Source: Rhineura floridana | Taxonomy: Eukaryota > Chordata > Lepidosauria > Squamata > Rhineuridae | Direction: 5' to 3' | Length of the DNA stretch: 64,000 bases | Assembly: GCF_030035675.1 (NCBI RefSeq) | Contig: NC_084500.1 | Location: 13,823,100 to 13,887,099, forward strand | In this document: one piece after another, positions 48,330 through 58,490 of the stretch | Layout of the letters: each line of letters starts with the position of its first letter | Numbering within the stretch: the first letter of the stretch is position 1 | Program-made: the position numbers and the translations under genes | The notes under the pieces: generated by a model | What the model was told of the DNA's origin: nothing | The model's input: only the letters and a program-made list of their open reading frames with translations | Databases searched by the model: none

Positions 48330-48570
48330 TGGCTACGGACAAGCTACCCTGAACATGTCCGATCTCGTCCTATCTCGGAAGCTAAGCAGGGTCAGGCCTG
48401 GTTAGTACTTGAATGGGAGACCAGCTGGGAATACCGGGTGCCGTAGGCTTCGAGGAAGACAATGGTAAACCATCTCTGAATACCTCTTACCATGAGAACC
48501 CTATGAATATATCCAAAAAAAGATTCCTAGTGCAAGTCATAACTGACTTGAAGGCATATAACCACAACAA
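48330..48570 (+). mobile_element. 5S-rRNA-headed SINE with Bov-B tail, exact TSD
   Basis: 48332-48449 follows 5S rRNA end to end: CTACCCTGAACATGTCC, GATCTCGTCCTATCTCGGAA, GCTAAGCAGGGTCAGGCC, TTAGTACTTGAATGGGAGAC, GGGAATACCGGGTGCCGTAG. Body GGTAAACCATCTCTGAATAC, CCATGAGAACCCTATGAATA and tail CAAGTCATAACTGACTTGAA, GGCATATAACCACAACA. Identical 11-bp flanks AATTCAGGCAA at 48319-48329 and 48571-48581. Same architecture as the 30.1 kb copy, at an independent site. Confidence 0.92.
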
Positions 48571-48581
48571 AATTCAGGCAA

Positions 48582-48984
48582 CTATGTAGGGTGTCAAGCC
48601 TAGGGGAGGGAGCACCAGGCTTGGGGTGCAAGTGTGCCTGCCATACCCAAGGACTGGGAGGTGTACGTGGAATAGTTCAAACAGTTCACCTTCAGTGGCC
48701 ACGTGGCCACCATTGAGTTAATTTTTTATTTTACTTTTTCTTCTCCCTCCTATTCATGGGGAAATGTGCAATATCAGTGCTCATTCAACAAACAAAATGT
48801 GTGTGAGCGATCGTAGGTGATTGCAATCAGACCCGTGCATGCAACATTTATCATCTCAAATGACAGGGATAAATGGCGCTTGTGGGTCAGGCATCAGTCA
48901 CGAAATAGGCTGCAAATGCAATATACAAATATATTTTCCAAAGAGAGGCTAATGGAGGGGAGTGCTGCCATTTGGGCTAGAGTG
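48582..48984. other. no recognised feature
   Basis: About 400 bp; nothing recognised. Confidence 0.35.
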
Positions 48985-49185
48985 AGGGCCTTGGCTCGGG
49001 GGGGGCAGCGCATCTGCGTTCCATGCAGGAAGTCCCAGGTTCAGTTCCTGGCATTGCTAAGGAGAGCTGGGGAAGTCCCCTGTCTGAAAGCCTGGAGAGC
49101 CACTGCCAGTCAGTGTAGACAATACTGAGGTCGATGGATCAGTGGTCTGACTTAGTATAAGGCGGCTTCCTTTGTTCCTCAGAAG
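48985..49185 (+). mobile_element. tRNA-Ala-headed SINE
   Basis: GGCTCGGGGGGGGCAGCG, TGCGTTCCATGCAGGAAG, AGGTTCAGTTCCTGGC, CCACTGCCAGTCAGTGTAGA, AAGGCGGCTTCCTTTGTTCC. The head is diverged. Confidence 0.82.
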
Positions 49186-49394
49186 CGCCCTTCCTGCAAC
49201 CAGCAGAAGCAGACGCAGCAATGCCTCGTCAGAAATCCCAATTTGCAAAATTCACGCGAGCGGCAGAATTCCTCTGACGCTGGCACAGAATGTTGAGCTT
49301 CGAGGAGCAGCCGCCCCTTGGTGATGCAACCCTGCTTTTCTCAGGATGCTGGATTGGGTCTCAACCTTTTGGTCTGACCCAACAGGGTCTTTAG

Positions 49395-49565
49395 GTTAGG
49401 AAGCTGTGTTACAAACCATTGGCCCATCTAGTTCAGTATTGTCTCTGCACTGATCAGCAGCAACTCTCCAGGATTTCAGGCTGGGGTCTTTTCCAGTCTT
49501 CCCCGGAGATGCCTGGGATTGAACCTGGGACCTTCTGCACGCAAAGCAGATGCTCTGCTTCTTAT
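49395..49565 (-). mobile_element. tRNA-Ala-headed SINE
   Basis: CATCTAGTTCAGTATTGTC, CAACTCTCCAGGATTTCAGG, TGGGATTGAACCTGGGACC, GCACGCAAAGCAGATGCTC. Confidence 0.85.
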
Positions 49566-49654
49566 TTCTCCTGACAAAAAGGCGGTCAAAGCATACATGA
49601 CACTGATGATTAATCCGTCCTTCGGAGCTCAGGATTGCATCAAAGGGCAGGGCT

Positions 49655-49762
49655 TATCCCCAGTTTTGCCTCACCACAACCCTGCGAGGTAGGTTAGGCA
49701 GAGAGACAAAGAGCGTGTGCAGCTGGCCCAAGGTTACCCAGTGTGCTTCACGGCTCAAATCC
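49655..49762 (-). mobile_element. tRNA-headed SINE, partial
   Basis: CACAACCCTGCGAGGTAGG, GCTGGCCCAAGGTTACCC, AGTGTGCTTCACGGCTC. Confidence 0.75.
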
Positions 49763-50094
49763 CCTTGCTGTAGAGATATCACCTTTTTTGGGTAATACAA
49801 AAGACACTGCGCCGCCTGAGCTAATTCTTCTTTCTCAGTCTCCTCTCCACCCACCGTTTCCACGGAGTCCAAATATTCCCAGACAGCCCTTAGTAATTAA
49901 CCCACTTTATGTTCTGTCTTTGGTCCACCTACATTCAAATGGAACGCGCAAGCTCTCTGCTGTAGTCATGTTATTTTTTTAATCTAGAAAAAGGAAGTGG
50001 AGGAGAGGAGGAGGGCAAAGGATCATCACAAAAGTGACCATTTCATGCCCAGGTTGTTTGGTTTTTCTAAGGTCAGGAAGACTCAGGGTCTTCT
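49763..50094. other. no recognised feature
   Basis: About 330 bp; nothing recognised. Confidence 0.35.
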
Positions 50095-50291
50095 TCCACT
50101 TCCCAGAGTGGTTTAACAAGCTGTCCCTCTTCCCAGGGAACTCTGAGTACTGTAGCTCCATGAGAGGAATACAGGGTCTCCCAACATTTCTCAGCATCCT
50201 TTAGAAATTACCTTACCCAGGATCCTCTGGGAGAACGCCCTGACTGTTTAAAGTGGTATGATACTGCTTTAAGTGCATAGTGTGGACAGGG
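50095..50291. mobile_element. T8 Harbinger-like element, right part
   Basis: GGGAACTCTGAGTACTGTAG, CAGGGTCTCCCAAC, CCAGGATCCTCTGGGAG, AAAGTGGTATGATACTGC, GCATAGTGTGGACAGGG parallel the right half of the 16.3 kb copy. Confidence 0.65.
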
Positions 50292-50690
50292 GTGTTGTCA
50301 TCCAGGGTCTCATCAGGGTCCCCCTACTTTTTCGGAAGCCAGGTTCTCTATGTCTCCAGCATCCAACAAGACAATCAGCATGAAAAGAGAGTGTGTTAGC
50401 CACCACAAAGAGTCTTCTAACATGCTTCCTTGTCCTCTCCTGTTGATTGGAGTCGATCAGAGTGAAAGGAGGTGAGTCAGCCATCGAGAAGACTCTTTTC
50501 AGTAGCTAACACCCCCCCCTTTCATGCTGATTGGCTCCTAGAGATGTCTGTTGTTGTGGGAGAAGGCATTAGCAAGGATCTCATTCTCAACCCAGGAGCA
50601 AAAAAGGGCTTGTGTAGCTGTGACTATCATGATGGGACCCTGTACTTCTGGATTTGCCACCACACTATTGAGTGCGGATGGGGCCTCAGA
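50292..50690 (+). repeat. T9 element, short copy
   Basis: GTTGTCATCCAGGGTCTC, ACAATCAGCATGAAAAGAG, AAGAGTCTTCTAACATGCTT, then an inverted-like block TTTCATGCTGATTGGCTCC, and CTGTGACTATCATGATGGG, TTCTGGATTTGCCACCAC. Confidence 0.6.
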
Positions 50691-50864
50691 CAGCTTCCTA
50701 TGTCCTGGCTAGATAATCTCATGGCTTGTCCTTCAGTCATGACTTCAATCCTCCTGACTACTGACTGGTCCCACCGGTCCCAGACTGGCCCACTCCTGAT
50801 TGCTGTCGGGGTAGCGGCTCCAGCCATGACAGAAGGCTAGTGATCTGAAAGCTTTTGAGTCCTC

Positions 50865-51800
50865 ACCATTAATGAGGGCTGATCCAAAAGGCAGTGGCCA
50901 GGTTGCTGTCTGGGCTTCCATCTGGAGCTCGTATAGACTCTGTTCTTAAACAGCGGCACTGGTTTGTTCCCGGGCCCGATTCAAGGTGCTCACATTGGTG
51001 TTTAAAGCCCTAAATCTTGCACCCCAAAGATCTGCAAGGCCACCTCCTTCCCTACAGACCCTCTTGGGTGTTAAGATAGGTGGGGGGAGTTCTTATTAGC
51101 TCTGCTGCCCTCAGAATTTTGGGGAAGACACCCCAGGAGAGGGTTTTCTCTGTGGTAGCCCTTAAATGATGGATGTCCTTCCCCACAGAGCTGTGTCTAC
51201 CATCTTCATGGTATAGTTTCCTCTGTGTGTGAAGGGCTAGGGCTGTGCGCAGCCCCGCTAACCCTGACCCGGATCCAGCCCCTAATCAATTTGGGGGTGG
51301 GGCTAATGTTTAATTGGACTTTTAAAAACCCTAATTAAACATAGGGCCATGAGGGGGCAGGGAAAGGAGATGCAATGTCACCTTTCCCTCCCTGACCCCC
51401 ACAGCCAGCAGTATTGTATGGTTCAATCCTGCTCAGATTGCCTATGCGAATGTGTTCCCCTGTTGGGAACAGGCATGCGCAGGTACAACTCCTTATTTCC
51501 GCCTGATCCCCTGCTCCCTGACAGCCCCAGCTCACCTGATATAGGACTGTTTCCACCTGACTCTGCCAAAGCCCCAATCCCCCCAACTTGGCTCAAGTAA
51601 GTTCTGCCAAACCCGGTACACAGCCCTAATGAAGACATACATCTTTATCCTGGCTTTTGATACATGAGGTATATATTGTAGGAACCATCCTTTACTTCTC
51701 TTTTTAAATTGTTTGAACTGATTTTCATATTGTATGTTCATATTGTTGTAGCCCACTCTGTGACCTTACAGTGGTGTAAGAAATCTAGATAAAATAGCAA
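50865..51800 (+). mobile_element. L2-clade LINE split by T7
   Basis: CAAAAGGCAGTGGCCAGG, GGGCCCGATTCAAGGTGCTC, TTTAAAGCCCTAAATCTTGC, GAGGGTTTTCTCTGTGGTAG before 51237 are L2 RT C-terminal coding. AAGACATACATCTTTATCC, GTTTGAACTGATTTTCATA and the tail follow after 51629. Confidence 0.8.
51238..51628. mobile_element. T7 hAT-like element nested in L2
   Basis: TAGGGCTGTGCGCAGCC and GGTACACAGCCCTA form inverted ends. Interior AATCAATTTGGGGGTGGG, AACCCTAATTAAACATAGGG. Flanks TGAAGGGC and ATGAAGAC are only offset-similar. Restores the L2 order when removed. Confidence 0.7.
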
Positions 51801-52257
51801 TACTATTAGAGATACTAGTAATTCTATGGACGCCCTTACCAGAAACAGGTATAAATCCACAGGATTCTAGGATTATTGTCACACTGTCTTTTTTAACCGG
51901 TTCTAATAGGACCAGCCAAGTACATTGCTGATATCAGCTGATTCAAACTGTAGGGGTCTTTAACTCGGTCTTCAGTTGGGTCCTTGAGACGTCATACCTC
52001 ACTCGTAGTCATGGGAATGACCTTCAACCAATTAGCTTAACCAGCAATTCGGCCCCATTCCATTTCCACGGATGGTCTGTGCAAACTAGAGACGAACCTC
52101 CCATTAATTTGTTTTAAAACATAATTAAATCAGAAGTGACCCCAACGCCAATGAAAGAAAACTCCCAGCTTTTCTCCCCTTGAGTTGCTCGATTCTCCTG
52201 TAGCTTTGACCCTCAAGAACCTGCAGAGGGGATGGTTTCCACAGGTGCTCTTCACTG
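51801..52257. other. no recognised feature
   Basis: About 455 bp. ATCAGAAGTGACCCCAACG at 52128 resembles T13 debris. Confidence 0.35.
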
Positions 52258-52450
52258 AAGGGTTGTAGCTCAGTAGGAGAGCACCTGCTTTGCACAGAGA
52301 GGGTCCCCGGTTCAATCCCTGGTGTCTCCAAGCAGGGCTGGGAATGTGTCTTGCTGGAAACCCTAGAGAGCTACAACCAATCTGTAGAGACAATACTGAG
52401 CTAGATAGGCCAGTGATCTTACTTAGTACAAGACCGCTTCTCATGTTCCG
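52258..52450 (+). mobile_element. tRNA-Ala-headed SINE
   Basis: AGGGTTGTAGCTCAGTAGG, ACCTGCTTTGCACAGAGAGG, CGGTTCAATCCCTGG, ACAATACTGAGCTAGATAGG, TTCTCATGTTCC. Confidence 0.88.
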
Positions 52451-52454
52451 AACT

Positions 52455-52575
52455 GGTTTTCCCAAACTGGTGGCCTCCAGATGTTTTGGAGAACAAATCC
52501 CATCATCCCTGATCCTTGGCCATGCTAGCTGGGGCTGATGAGAGTTGGAGTCCAACAGCATCTGGAGGGCACCAG
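52455..52575. mobile_element. T2 palindromic element
   Basis: GGTGGCCTCCAGATGTTTTG, CAAATCCCATCATCCC pair with GGGCTGATGAGAGTTGGAG and ACAGCATCTGGAGGGCACC. Confidence 0.8.
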
Positions 52576-53267
52576 GTTGTTGAAGGCTGTCTGAGAACCA
52601 GCAGGATCAGTCTCTTTCTCATAAGGGGACCTTGTTTCCTTTGTATATTCTTGATCTCCATAATCACCAATTCATATTATGGCAGCTCCAGATTGTCCAT
52701 TCATTTGTAAAGCAGGTTGCTGGTTAGTAGTTCAGGATGGTTGGTGGAGGTTTCCTCACTGGGAGCTTAGACATGGTGCCAAGGCAGGACTGTGGAGAGC
52801 AGTCTGGGGGGTCAACCAAAGCTGCAAACCAGGAGCATGTCCTATCTTACTTTGGCTTGAGGCTCTTCGGTGAGGCTGGGTTGAAGTAGCAGGACTTAAT
52901 CAGGGTCACATGAAGAAGAACAGAGTTATATCCAGAAAGAAACGTTACATCCATTAGAGCAGAGTTAAAATAGACTATGTGGGATCACAACAGGCAAGGC
53001 CTGTCACAACCCTGAACAGATCATTGGGGAAGGCGGTGGCTGGAGCTCATCCCAGATGAGCTGTTGTCTCAGCAGCATGCAGAGGTCTTCTGAAACCTGG
53101 TTGGTCCGGACCTGCTGTTAGCCCTGCCCCCTCTGAGAAGAGCCCGTGTTTCTTAAAGGGCCATTGCCTGATTCTGCAGCTGTTTGCTCCTATGGTGTGG
53201 GCCTGGTGAGGACTACATCAGGGGTGATGTCTGTATGTGAGGAATGAGGGAAAGCCACATCTTCATT
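52576..53267. other. unique-looking sequence, no gene seen
   Basis: About 690 bp; no recognised family or exon. Confidence 0.4.
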
Positions 53268-53390
53268 AGAACCTAAGAAAAACCTGCTGGATCAGGCCAG
53301 TGACCCTTCTAATCCAGCATTCTTTTCTCACAAACCAGATGCCCCTATGGGAATACCACAAGTAGAGCATAGCAACACTGTCCCTTTAGG
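53268..53390 (-). mobile_element. CR1-b 3' end fragment
   Basis: AGAACCTAAGAAAAACCTGC, TGGATCAGGCCAGTGACCC, TAATCCAGCATTCTTTTCTC. Confidence 0.8.
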
Positions 53391-53394
53391 AAGG

Positions 53395-53525
53395 TCTTGG
53401 AATGATGAGGAATGGCACCTTGGGTAAGGTGCAGATGAATGCTGTTGAGTTCATTTCCTGCTGGTGAGCTTCCCAGAGCTTTCCAGTTTGCCACTGTGGT
53501 CTGACCTAGCAAGGCTGTGCTTGTG
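53395..53525 (+). mobile_element. CR1-b-like 3' end, opposite strand
   Basis: TTTCCTGCTGGTGAGCTTCC, AGTTTGCCACTGTGGTCTG, ACCTAGCAAGGCTGTGC, TTGTGTTCTTG. Diverged and abutting the minus-strand copy head to head. Confidence 0.5.
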
Positions 53526-54011
53526 TTCTTGAAGTGGGGGCAGGGATCCTTACCTGCATGTAGATGAGCTGGACTGGGACACCAGTGTTCTTTAAGAAGC
53601 TGAGAAAAGAATGAATGGAAAGATGAAATGTTAACATTCTCAATGTTAAAAAAATCTTGTAAGCTGTCACAAAGGAATCAACATGGAAGGAGGCTGTTCC
53701 AGACCCCAAGTTGATAAAAATGATTTTTCCCTTCCCCCTACCAAGTATTAGAAATCCCACTGGATTCCACTACTGGCCCCCTCACTCACAGTTTAGACAC
53801 TACACCTGCTGTGATTTCTATTACTACATTGCAAAGGACATAATTTATTCTGAGGAACTCATGTTTTGATTCCCAGCAAGCGGTGGGCTTCAGCCCAATC
53901 CTCAGACCTGTGTCAATCTCCGGCAATTGAAAACTTAGGAGAGAAACTTTCCAGACTGGGTCTCTCTTATTTCCCATGCAGCTTTGATTTCTGCTCAGTA
54001 TACACTTCAAT

Positions 54012-54046
<35 letters not shown>

Positions 54047-54102
54047 TAACCAGGGAAAGTCCTTAGTTTCGATTTGACTCTGGTAAATAACTACTCCCAT
54101 TT
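53526..54102. other. unique-looking sequence with (TC)n
   Basis: About 575 bp including a (TC)n run of about 15 units at 54013-54042. No family or exon recognised. Confidence 0.4.
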
Positions 54103-54412
54103 TCAGTGGATACTGGGGCCCATTGGAACTGGTAGGGCAGAAGGCAGGGAAGCCCTCGGTAGGTGGAGCCAGAGTCACTGACAGGTGCAGCCAGGACCAA
54201 TGAGAGGTGCAACCAACTAATTCTAGTTTTGCACCCCCAGTCCTCCTCCCTGATGCGTTCTACAAGGGGCAACACCGAGACTAAAGCAGAAGAAGGTGAC
54301 AGGAAGTGCCGCCCCCTAGACTGGACAAAAGCAGGAAGGCAGATATGGGGGGCTTTGCTGAGGGCAAGGTGAGGTTGTAGGGCACTGCCCCATTCACCCT
54401 AATGGACCAAAC
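54103..54412 (+). mobile_element. T4 element
   Basis: CAGTGGATACTGGGGCCC, GTAGGTGGAGCCAGAGTC, ACCAATGAGAGGTGCAACC, GGGGCAACACCGAGACTAAA, CACTGCCCCATTCACCC. Confidence 0.72.
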
Positions 54413-54597
54413 TCCTCTGCCCCTTTTTCCTTTCATCAAAGGAGATGTTGTGAATGCCTTGTTGTTGTAAATGTTAGCAACGTTTACTGGTCACCAGTGT
54501 CTCTCCATCCACACCAGGCCTCTAAAACAGAAAGCACTCTATAATGGGGACAGTGAAAAAACTGGATAAGAGAAAAATAACTCATTTGAAACGTGGT

Positions 54598-54922
54598 GTT
54601 GGAGGAGAGCGCATACCATGGACAGCGAAAAAGACAAATAATGGGGTGTCAGAACAAATTAAACCAGAACTGTCACTAGAAGCTAAAATGATGAAACTGA
54701 GGTTGACATGATTCACTAGGAAAGACAATAATGCTGGGAAAAACAGAAGAGAGTAGAAAAAGAGGAAGGCCAAACAAGAGATGGATTGATTCCATCAAGG
54801 AAGCCACAGACCTGAACTTACAAGATCTGAACAGGGTGGTTCAACGACAGATGCTCTTGGAGGTCGCTGATTCATAGTCACCATAAGTAGTAATCGACTT
54901 GAAGGCACATAACAACAACAGC
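54598..54922 (+). mobile_element. Bov-B (RTE) LINE 3' end
   Basis: Encodes RIPWTAKKTNNGVSEQIKPE and LSLEAKMMKLR, then after a roughly 30-bp gap relative to the 32.5 kb copy MLGKTEESRKRGRPNKRWI, DSIKEATDLNLQDLNRVV. 3' end TTCATAGTCACCATAAGTAG, AATCGACTTGAAGGCACAT, AACAACAACA. Frame broken by the deletion. Confidence 0.9.
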
Positions 54923-55164
54923 CCGATAATGACTGGAAATCTTAGGCTAGAACTTAGGTGTTAATTTTAGGTGTTAACTGACCAGTGGCAACCACTCCAA
55001 CCAGATGCTCTAGATTTATCCTTGGTAACGCTGCAATACACATGATGGAATGTCATTCATTTTTGTTTCTTTGTTTATATAGCACCACCCATGTACCTGG
55101 TGTTTTTTTAAAATAAAGAATGAAAGAATAGGTCTCTCATCCCAGGGAATGCTGATAACCCTGG

Positions 55165-55349
55165 GTGCCGTGGAGACGGTGGCTCTGATGTCAGTAGGGC
55201 AGTGAATCCCCTCTGGGTTTTAGTTTGAACAATCAAGGAACTGTCCAAGGAGTTGACCCCATGCTGGGAGCATGCTTCAGCACCTTGGACAGCTCCTGCA
55301 ATGGCTTCACTGCCCCACCAACACTGAAGCCACCCGTCTCCACTGTCTA
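55165..55349. repeat. T5 element, complete palindromic copy
   Basis: TGGAGACGGTGGCTCTGATG, AGTAGGGCAGTGAATCCCC, TTTAGTTTGAACAATCAAGG face CAGCACCTTGGACAGCTCC, TTCACTGCCCCACCAACACT, GAAGCCACCCGTCTCCACTG. Shows that T5 is a TIR or palindromic element with ends CAGTGGAGACGGGTGGC. Confidence 0.72.
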
Positions 55350-56244
55350 GGTGAACGGTCGTCAGTGCCTGCCCCTCTAGGGCTGCTCTGTGGGCAGCAG
55401 TTTGAAGTGAGTCAAGAAGAAAGAGCCATGGGACGAACTTAAGGCCAGGACCGAAGGGCAAACCAGAAGGCAGGGTCCAAAAGTCATAGGTCCAGAGCAA
55501 AGGAAGCAGGATGAAGGAATAACCAAGGATGCAGGAAGATCTTGTTGCTTCAGCATGGCTTAGCCATCCCAGGAAGTCCTCTTACGCTTCTTCCTGCCCA
55601 GAAGGATCCAATGGGGAGCTTGGGTGTGGGTGGAGTCAGTCTGGAAGCTTCTTTCCTGAGAAGGCTGCCAGCTGCAATTCAGTGCTTCACCACCAGGGGC
55701 AGCTCGTACAGATCCGGGTGTTCCTGACACATTGTGGAAAGGTTATATTTCCATGCTCTCTTAGAGGGGAAATTAGCGATGGCAGGAATGGGTGATAATG
55801 GGGAGAGAGGCAACAAAGCTCACTCACTTAGGTCTTGGCTAATGATGAGTCCATTAAAGATTCAGCTGACATCATGTCATTCAGTAGCTTTATAAACCTT
55901 GAAGACAACAAGACCAATGAGATTGAAAGGATGAAGGATTATATCTGCCGAAAGAAAAAAAGGTGGAGGCAGAGTGGGGCCGTGATAGGAAATGTTGCTA
56001 TTTCACCTTCAGAAAACAAGTCACGGCTTAGAGGGGTAGCAAAGCCAGGGCTCCAGTCATGATCTAAAGCATCAGGGATTATTTTTTTAAGTCTTCTTCT
56101 CAGGGAAAAGAGTAAAATCTTAGGGTGATGAGTTAGAAACAAGGGGAGCAGGCTAGGGCTAGCGCCAATGGTCGGCATGGCCGGGCATCTGCTGAAGGTT
56201 TGCACTCCAGCAGGGGACCACTGACAAGAGCCCCTCACATTTAA
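55350..56244. other. unique-looking sequence, no gene seen
   Basis: About 900 bp. Small open frames (for example 55835-56062) show no family motif. Nothing recognised. Confidence 0.4.
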
Positions 56245-56790
56245 TTAACTAATTAATTGTATACCCCGTCCTTCCTCCCAGAAGGAGCCCAGGGCAGCAA
56301 ATGAAAACACTAAAAGCACTCTACAACATCTTAAAACCAAAAGACTTGAAAACATATTCAAACAAAACATCTGTAAAAGCATCTTTTTAAAAAAAAGCAA
56401 TTTCAGCGCAGAAGCAGATCGGGATAAGGTCTCTACTTAAAAGGCTTGTTGAAAGAGGAAGGTCTTCAGTAGGTGCCGAAAAGATAACAGAGATGACACC
56501 TGTTTAATATTTAAGGGGAGGGAATCCCAGAGGGTCAGTGCCACAACACTAAAGGTCCGCTTCCTAGGTTGTGCAGAACAGACCTCCTGATGAGATGGGA
56601 TCTGCGGGAGGCTCTCACCTGTAGAGCAGAGTGATCGACTCGGTATATAAGGGGTAAGACACTCTTTCAGGTATCCTGGTCCCAAGCTGCCCTGGGCTCC
56701 TTCTAGGAGGAACAGTGGGATATAAATTTAATAAACAAACAAACAAATAAGATAAGTTGCATGGGGCTTGTAGACCAAAACCAGGACCCT
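56245..56790 (-). mobile_element. L2-clade LINE, RT C-terminus and 3' UTR
   Basis: The minus-strand frame (56437-56685) encodes SLCSTGESLPQIPSHQEVCS, RKRTFSVVALTLWDSLPLNI, SFRHLLKTFLFQQAF-stop: the L2 signature with FS..A..LW.SLP and LKT.LF. The UTR with AGGAAGGACGGGG and an ATTAATT-rich end lies to the left. A second tail-like TCCTTCTAGGAGGAACAGTG, GGATATAAATTTAATAAAC at 56698 suggests an adjoining plus-strand piece. Confidence 0.85.
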
Positions 56791-57039
56791 GAATGTGGCC
56801 CTTGCACTTCCTGCTTTTTACCACGGCAACCTCCGTGCTTGTTGACCTGCCTCTTGCGCTGACCCAGGCAATGGTGGTGGTGAGAAGGAGGGGCAATTGA
56901 TGCCACTGTGTTCACTGGGCCTTTACCTAGCCTCAAGCAGTTGGAAGCAATGACAAGGAGAAAGAGAAGCAGCCGATGGTGATGGCAGCGAGGAGGTCAA
57001 CTCACCAAGAGAGGGGAAGCCAAAGGAGGTGTCATTTTC

Positions 57040-57600
57040 GTAGGGATGTTGGAGATTTCCACTGGAAATCGAAATGAGAGTGGAAATTGCTGTTTTGTAT
57101 GTTCATCTGAGGTCAGGAACAAAAACCACTCAAGCAAATATGACTGGTATTGGCTATCACTGTTTATATAGTCCATAAACACTACGCAAACAATTACGGT
57201 GCTTTAAGAACGTAAGAAGAGCTTGCTGGATCAGGCCAATGGACCTTCTAGTCCAGTATTCTGTTCTCACAGCGGCCAACCAGTTGCCCATGGGAAACCT
57301 CAAGCAGGACCTGAGCGCAAAGCTCACTCTCCCCTCTTGTGGTTTCAGCAACTGGTATTCAGAAGCATATGGCCTTTGACTATGGAGGCAGAGCATAGCC
57401 ATCGTGGCTATGACTGCATAGCGATCATTTTCTGCATTGGTTTTGACATTTCCCTTCCGCTGGAATGCATTTCAATTAATCACATAATTAATTATGTTCG
57501 TTGCAGCCACAGTGGATAGTGAGACGAAGAATGTTGGTTTTTGTGGAAGCTGAACCGCAGCAGAACAGAAACAGCGCTGACTCTGTTGAACGCAGGATGG
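57040..57600 (-). repeat. T14 repeat split by CR1-b
   Basis: 57040-57135 (TTGGAGATTTCCACTGG, GAGAGTGGAAATTGCTG, ATCTGAGGTCAGG) and 57420-57600 (ACATAATTAATTATGTTCG, GTTGCAGCCACAGTGG, GAACAGAAACAGCGCTG) share blocks with 14.3-14.66 and 18.2-18.4 kb. Orientation of the two parts may differ. Confidence 0.45.
57208..57420 (-). mobile_element. CR1-b 3' end
   Basis: AAGAACGTAAGAAGAGC, TTGCTGGATCAGGCC, TTCTAGTCCAGTATTCTG, CCATGGGAAACCTCAAGCAG, CAGCAACTGGTATTCAG. Confidence 0.85.
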
Positions 57601-57865
57601 GATGGAAATCCCTGCCTCCTTCCTGGTAGGTGGGCCTCTGTGGCTTACCGGGAGACAGAGAGGGAGAGGGGAAGGGCTTAGTGATCATCTGGCACTCCTA
57701 GCAATACATTTGCAGCACACTGACTTCCCCACAGCTTTGCTTCTCCCCCTCTTCCTCCAGGTAAGCAACAGCCACTTATCTGCCAGGAATCTAAGCTTAG
57801 TGGTTATCCCACCAGAGAAGGTGCTTCTGGCTACAGTACTGCCACGACTAGTGACAAAAAGTCTT

Positions 57866-57980
57866 AGGGTAGCATTCAATGCTACTCCTACTCACAGTAG
57901 ATCCATTGGACATGGCTAAGTTAGGTTTGTTAATTTCATTGTGTCTACTCTGAGTAGGACTTAGTTGGATACTACCCTTA
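57866..57980. repeat. T10 palindromic repeat
   Basis: GGGTAGCATTCAATGCTAC, TCCTACTCACAGTAGATCC face TGTCTACTCTGAGTAGGAC, TTGGATACTACCC. Confidence 0.75.
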
Positions 57981-57994
57981 AAAGAGGAGGAGAA

Positions 57995-58187
57995 GAGGGG
58001 GTTGCATTCAACCAAGTCCTACTCAGGGTAGAACCATTGAAGCTGGAGGACCTAACTAGCAATCCAATCCAATACATGTTTACTCAGAAGCAAGCTCCTT
58101 TGGGTTCAGTGGGACTTACCTTCAGGTAAGTGTGTACCGGATTGCAGCCCAAGTCACGTCTGTTAGCTTCAGTGGATCTACTCTGTG
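57995..58187. repeat. T10 split by T11
   Basis: GTTGCATTCAACCAAGTCC, TACTCAGGGTAGAACCATTG up to 58048. T11 AGCAATCCAATCCAATAC, GTGGGACTTACCTTCAGG, CCGGATTGCAGCCC to about 58150. The T10 right half GTCTGTTAGCTTCAGTGG follows. Confidence 0.65.
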
Positions 58188-58250
58188 TAGACAATACCGA
58201 GCACGGTGGACTGATGGTCTGACATGGTATAATAACACAAGCTAAGGCAC
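58188..58250 (+). mobile_element. tRNA-Ala SINE 3' fragment
   Basis: TGTGTAGACAATACCGAGC, GGACTGATGGTCTGACATGG, TATAATAACACAAGC. Confidence 0.6.
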
Positions 58251-58490
58251 CAGATGAATATGAAACCAAAACACCAGCGGCAACAAGCACACAGCCAGGG
58301 AATTATTTCATGCACAAATACATCGTTTATGAAATATGGGGAACACGGAACAAACACCGAATTAATACTTTAAAAAAGCGGATAGAATACACACACATGT
58401 GCCGAAAAGAAAAACATGCTGCACACAATTGTGTTGAACACCACATTAATTCTCAGATAATTCTCCAGTTGTGTGCTTGTTAGTATTGGT

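Noticed and set aside
48332-48449. Functional 5S rRNA gene on the plus strand
   Set aside because: Same SINE architecture with an exact 11-bp duplication; it is a retroposed head, not a gene.
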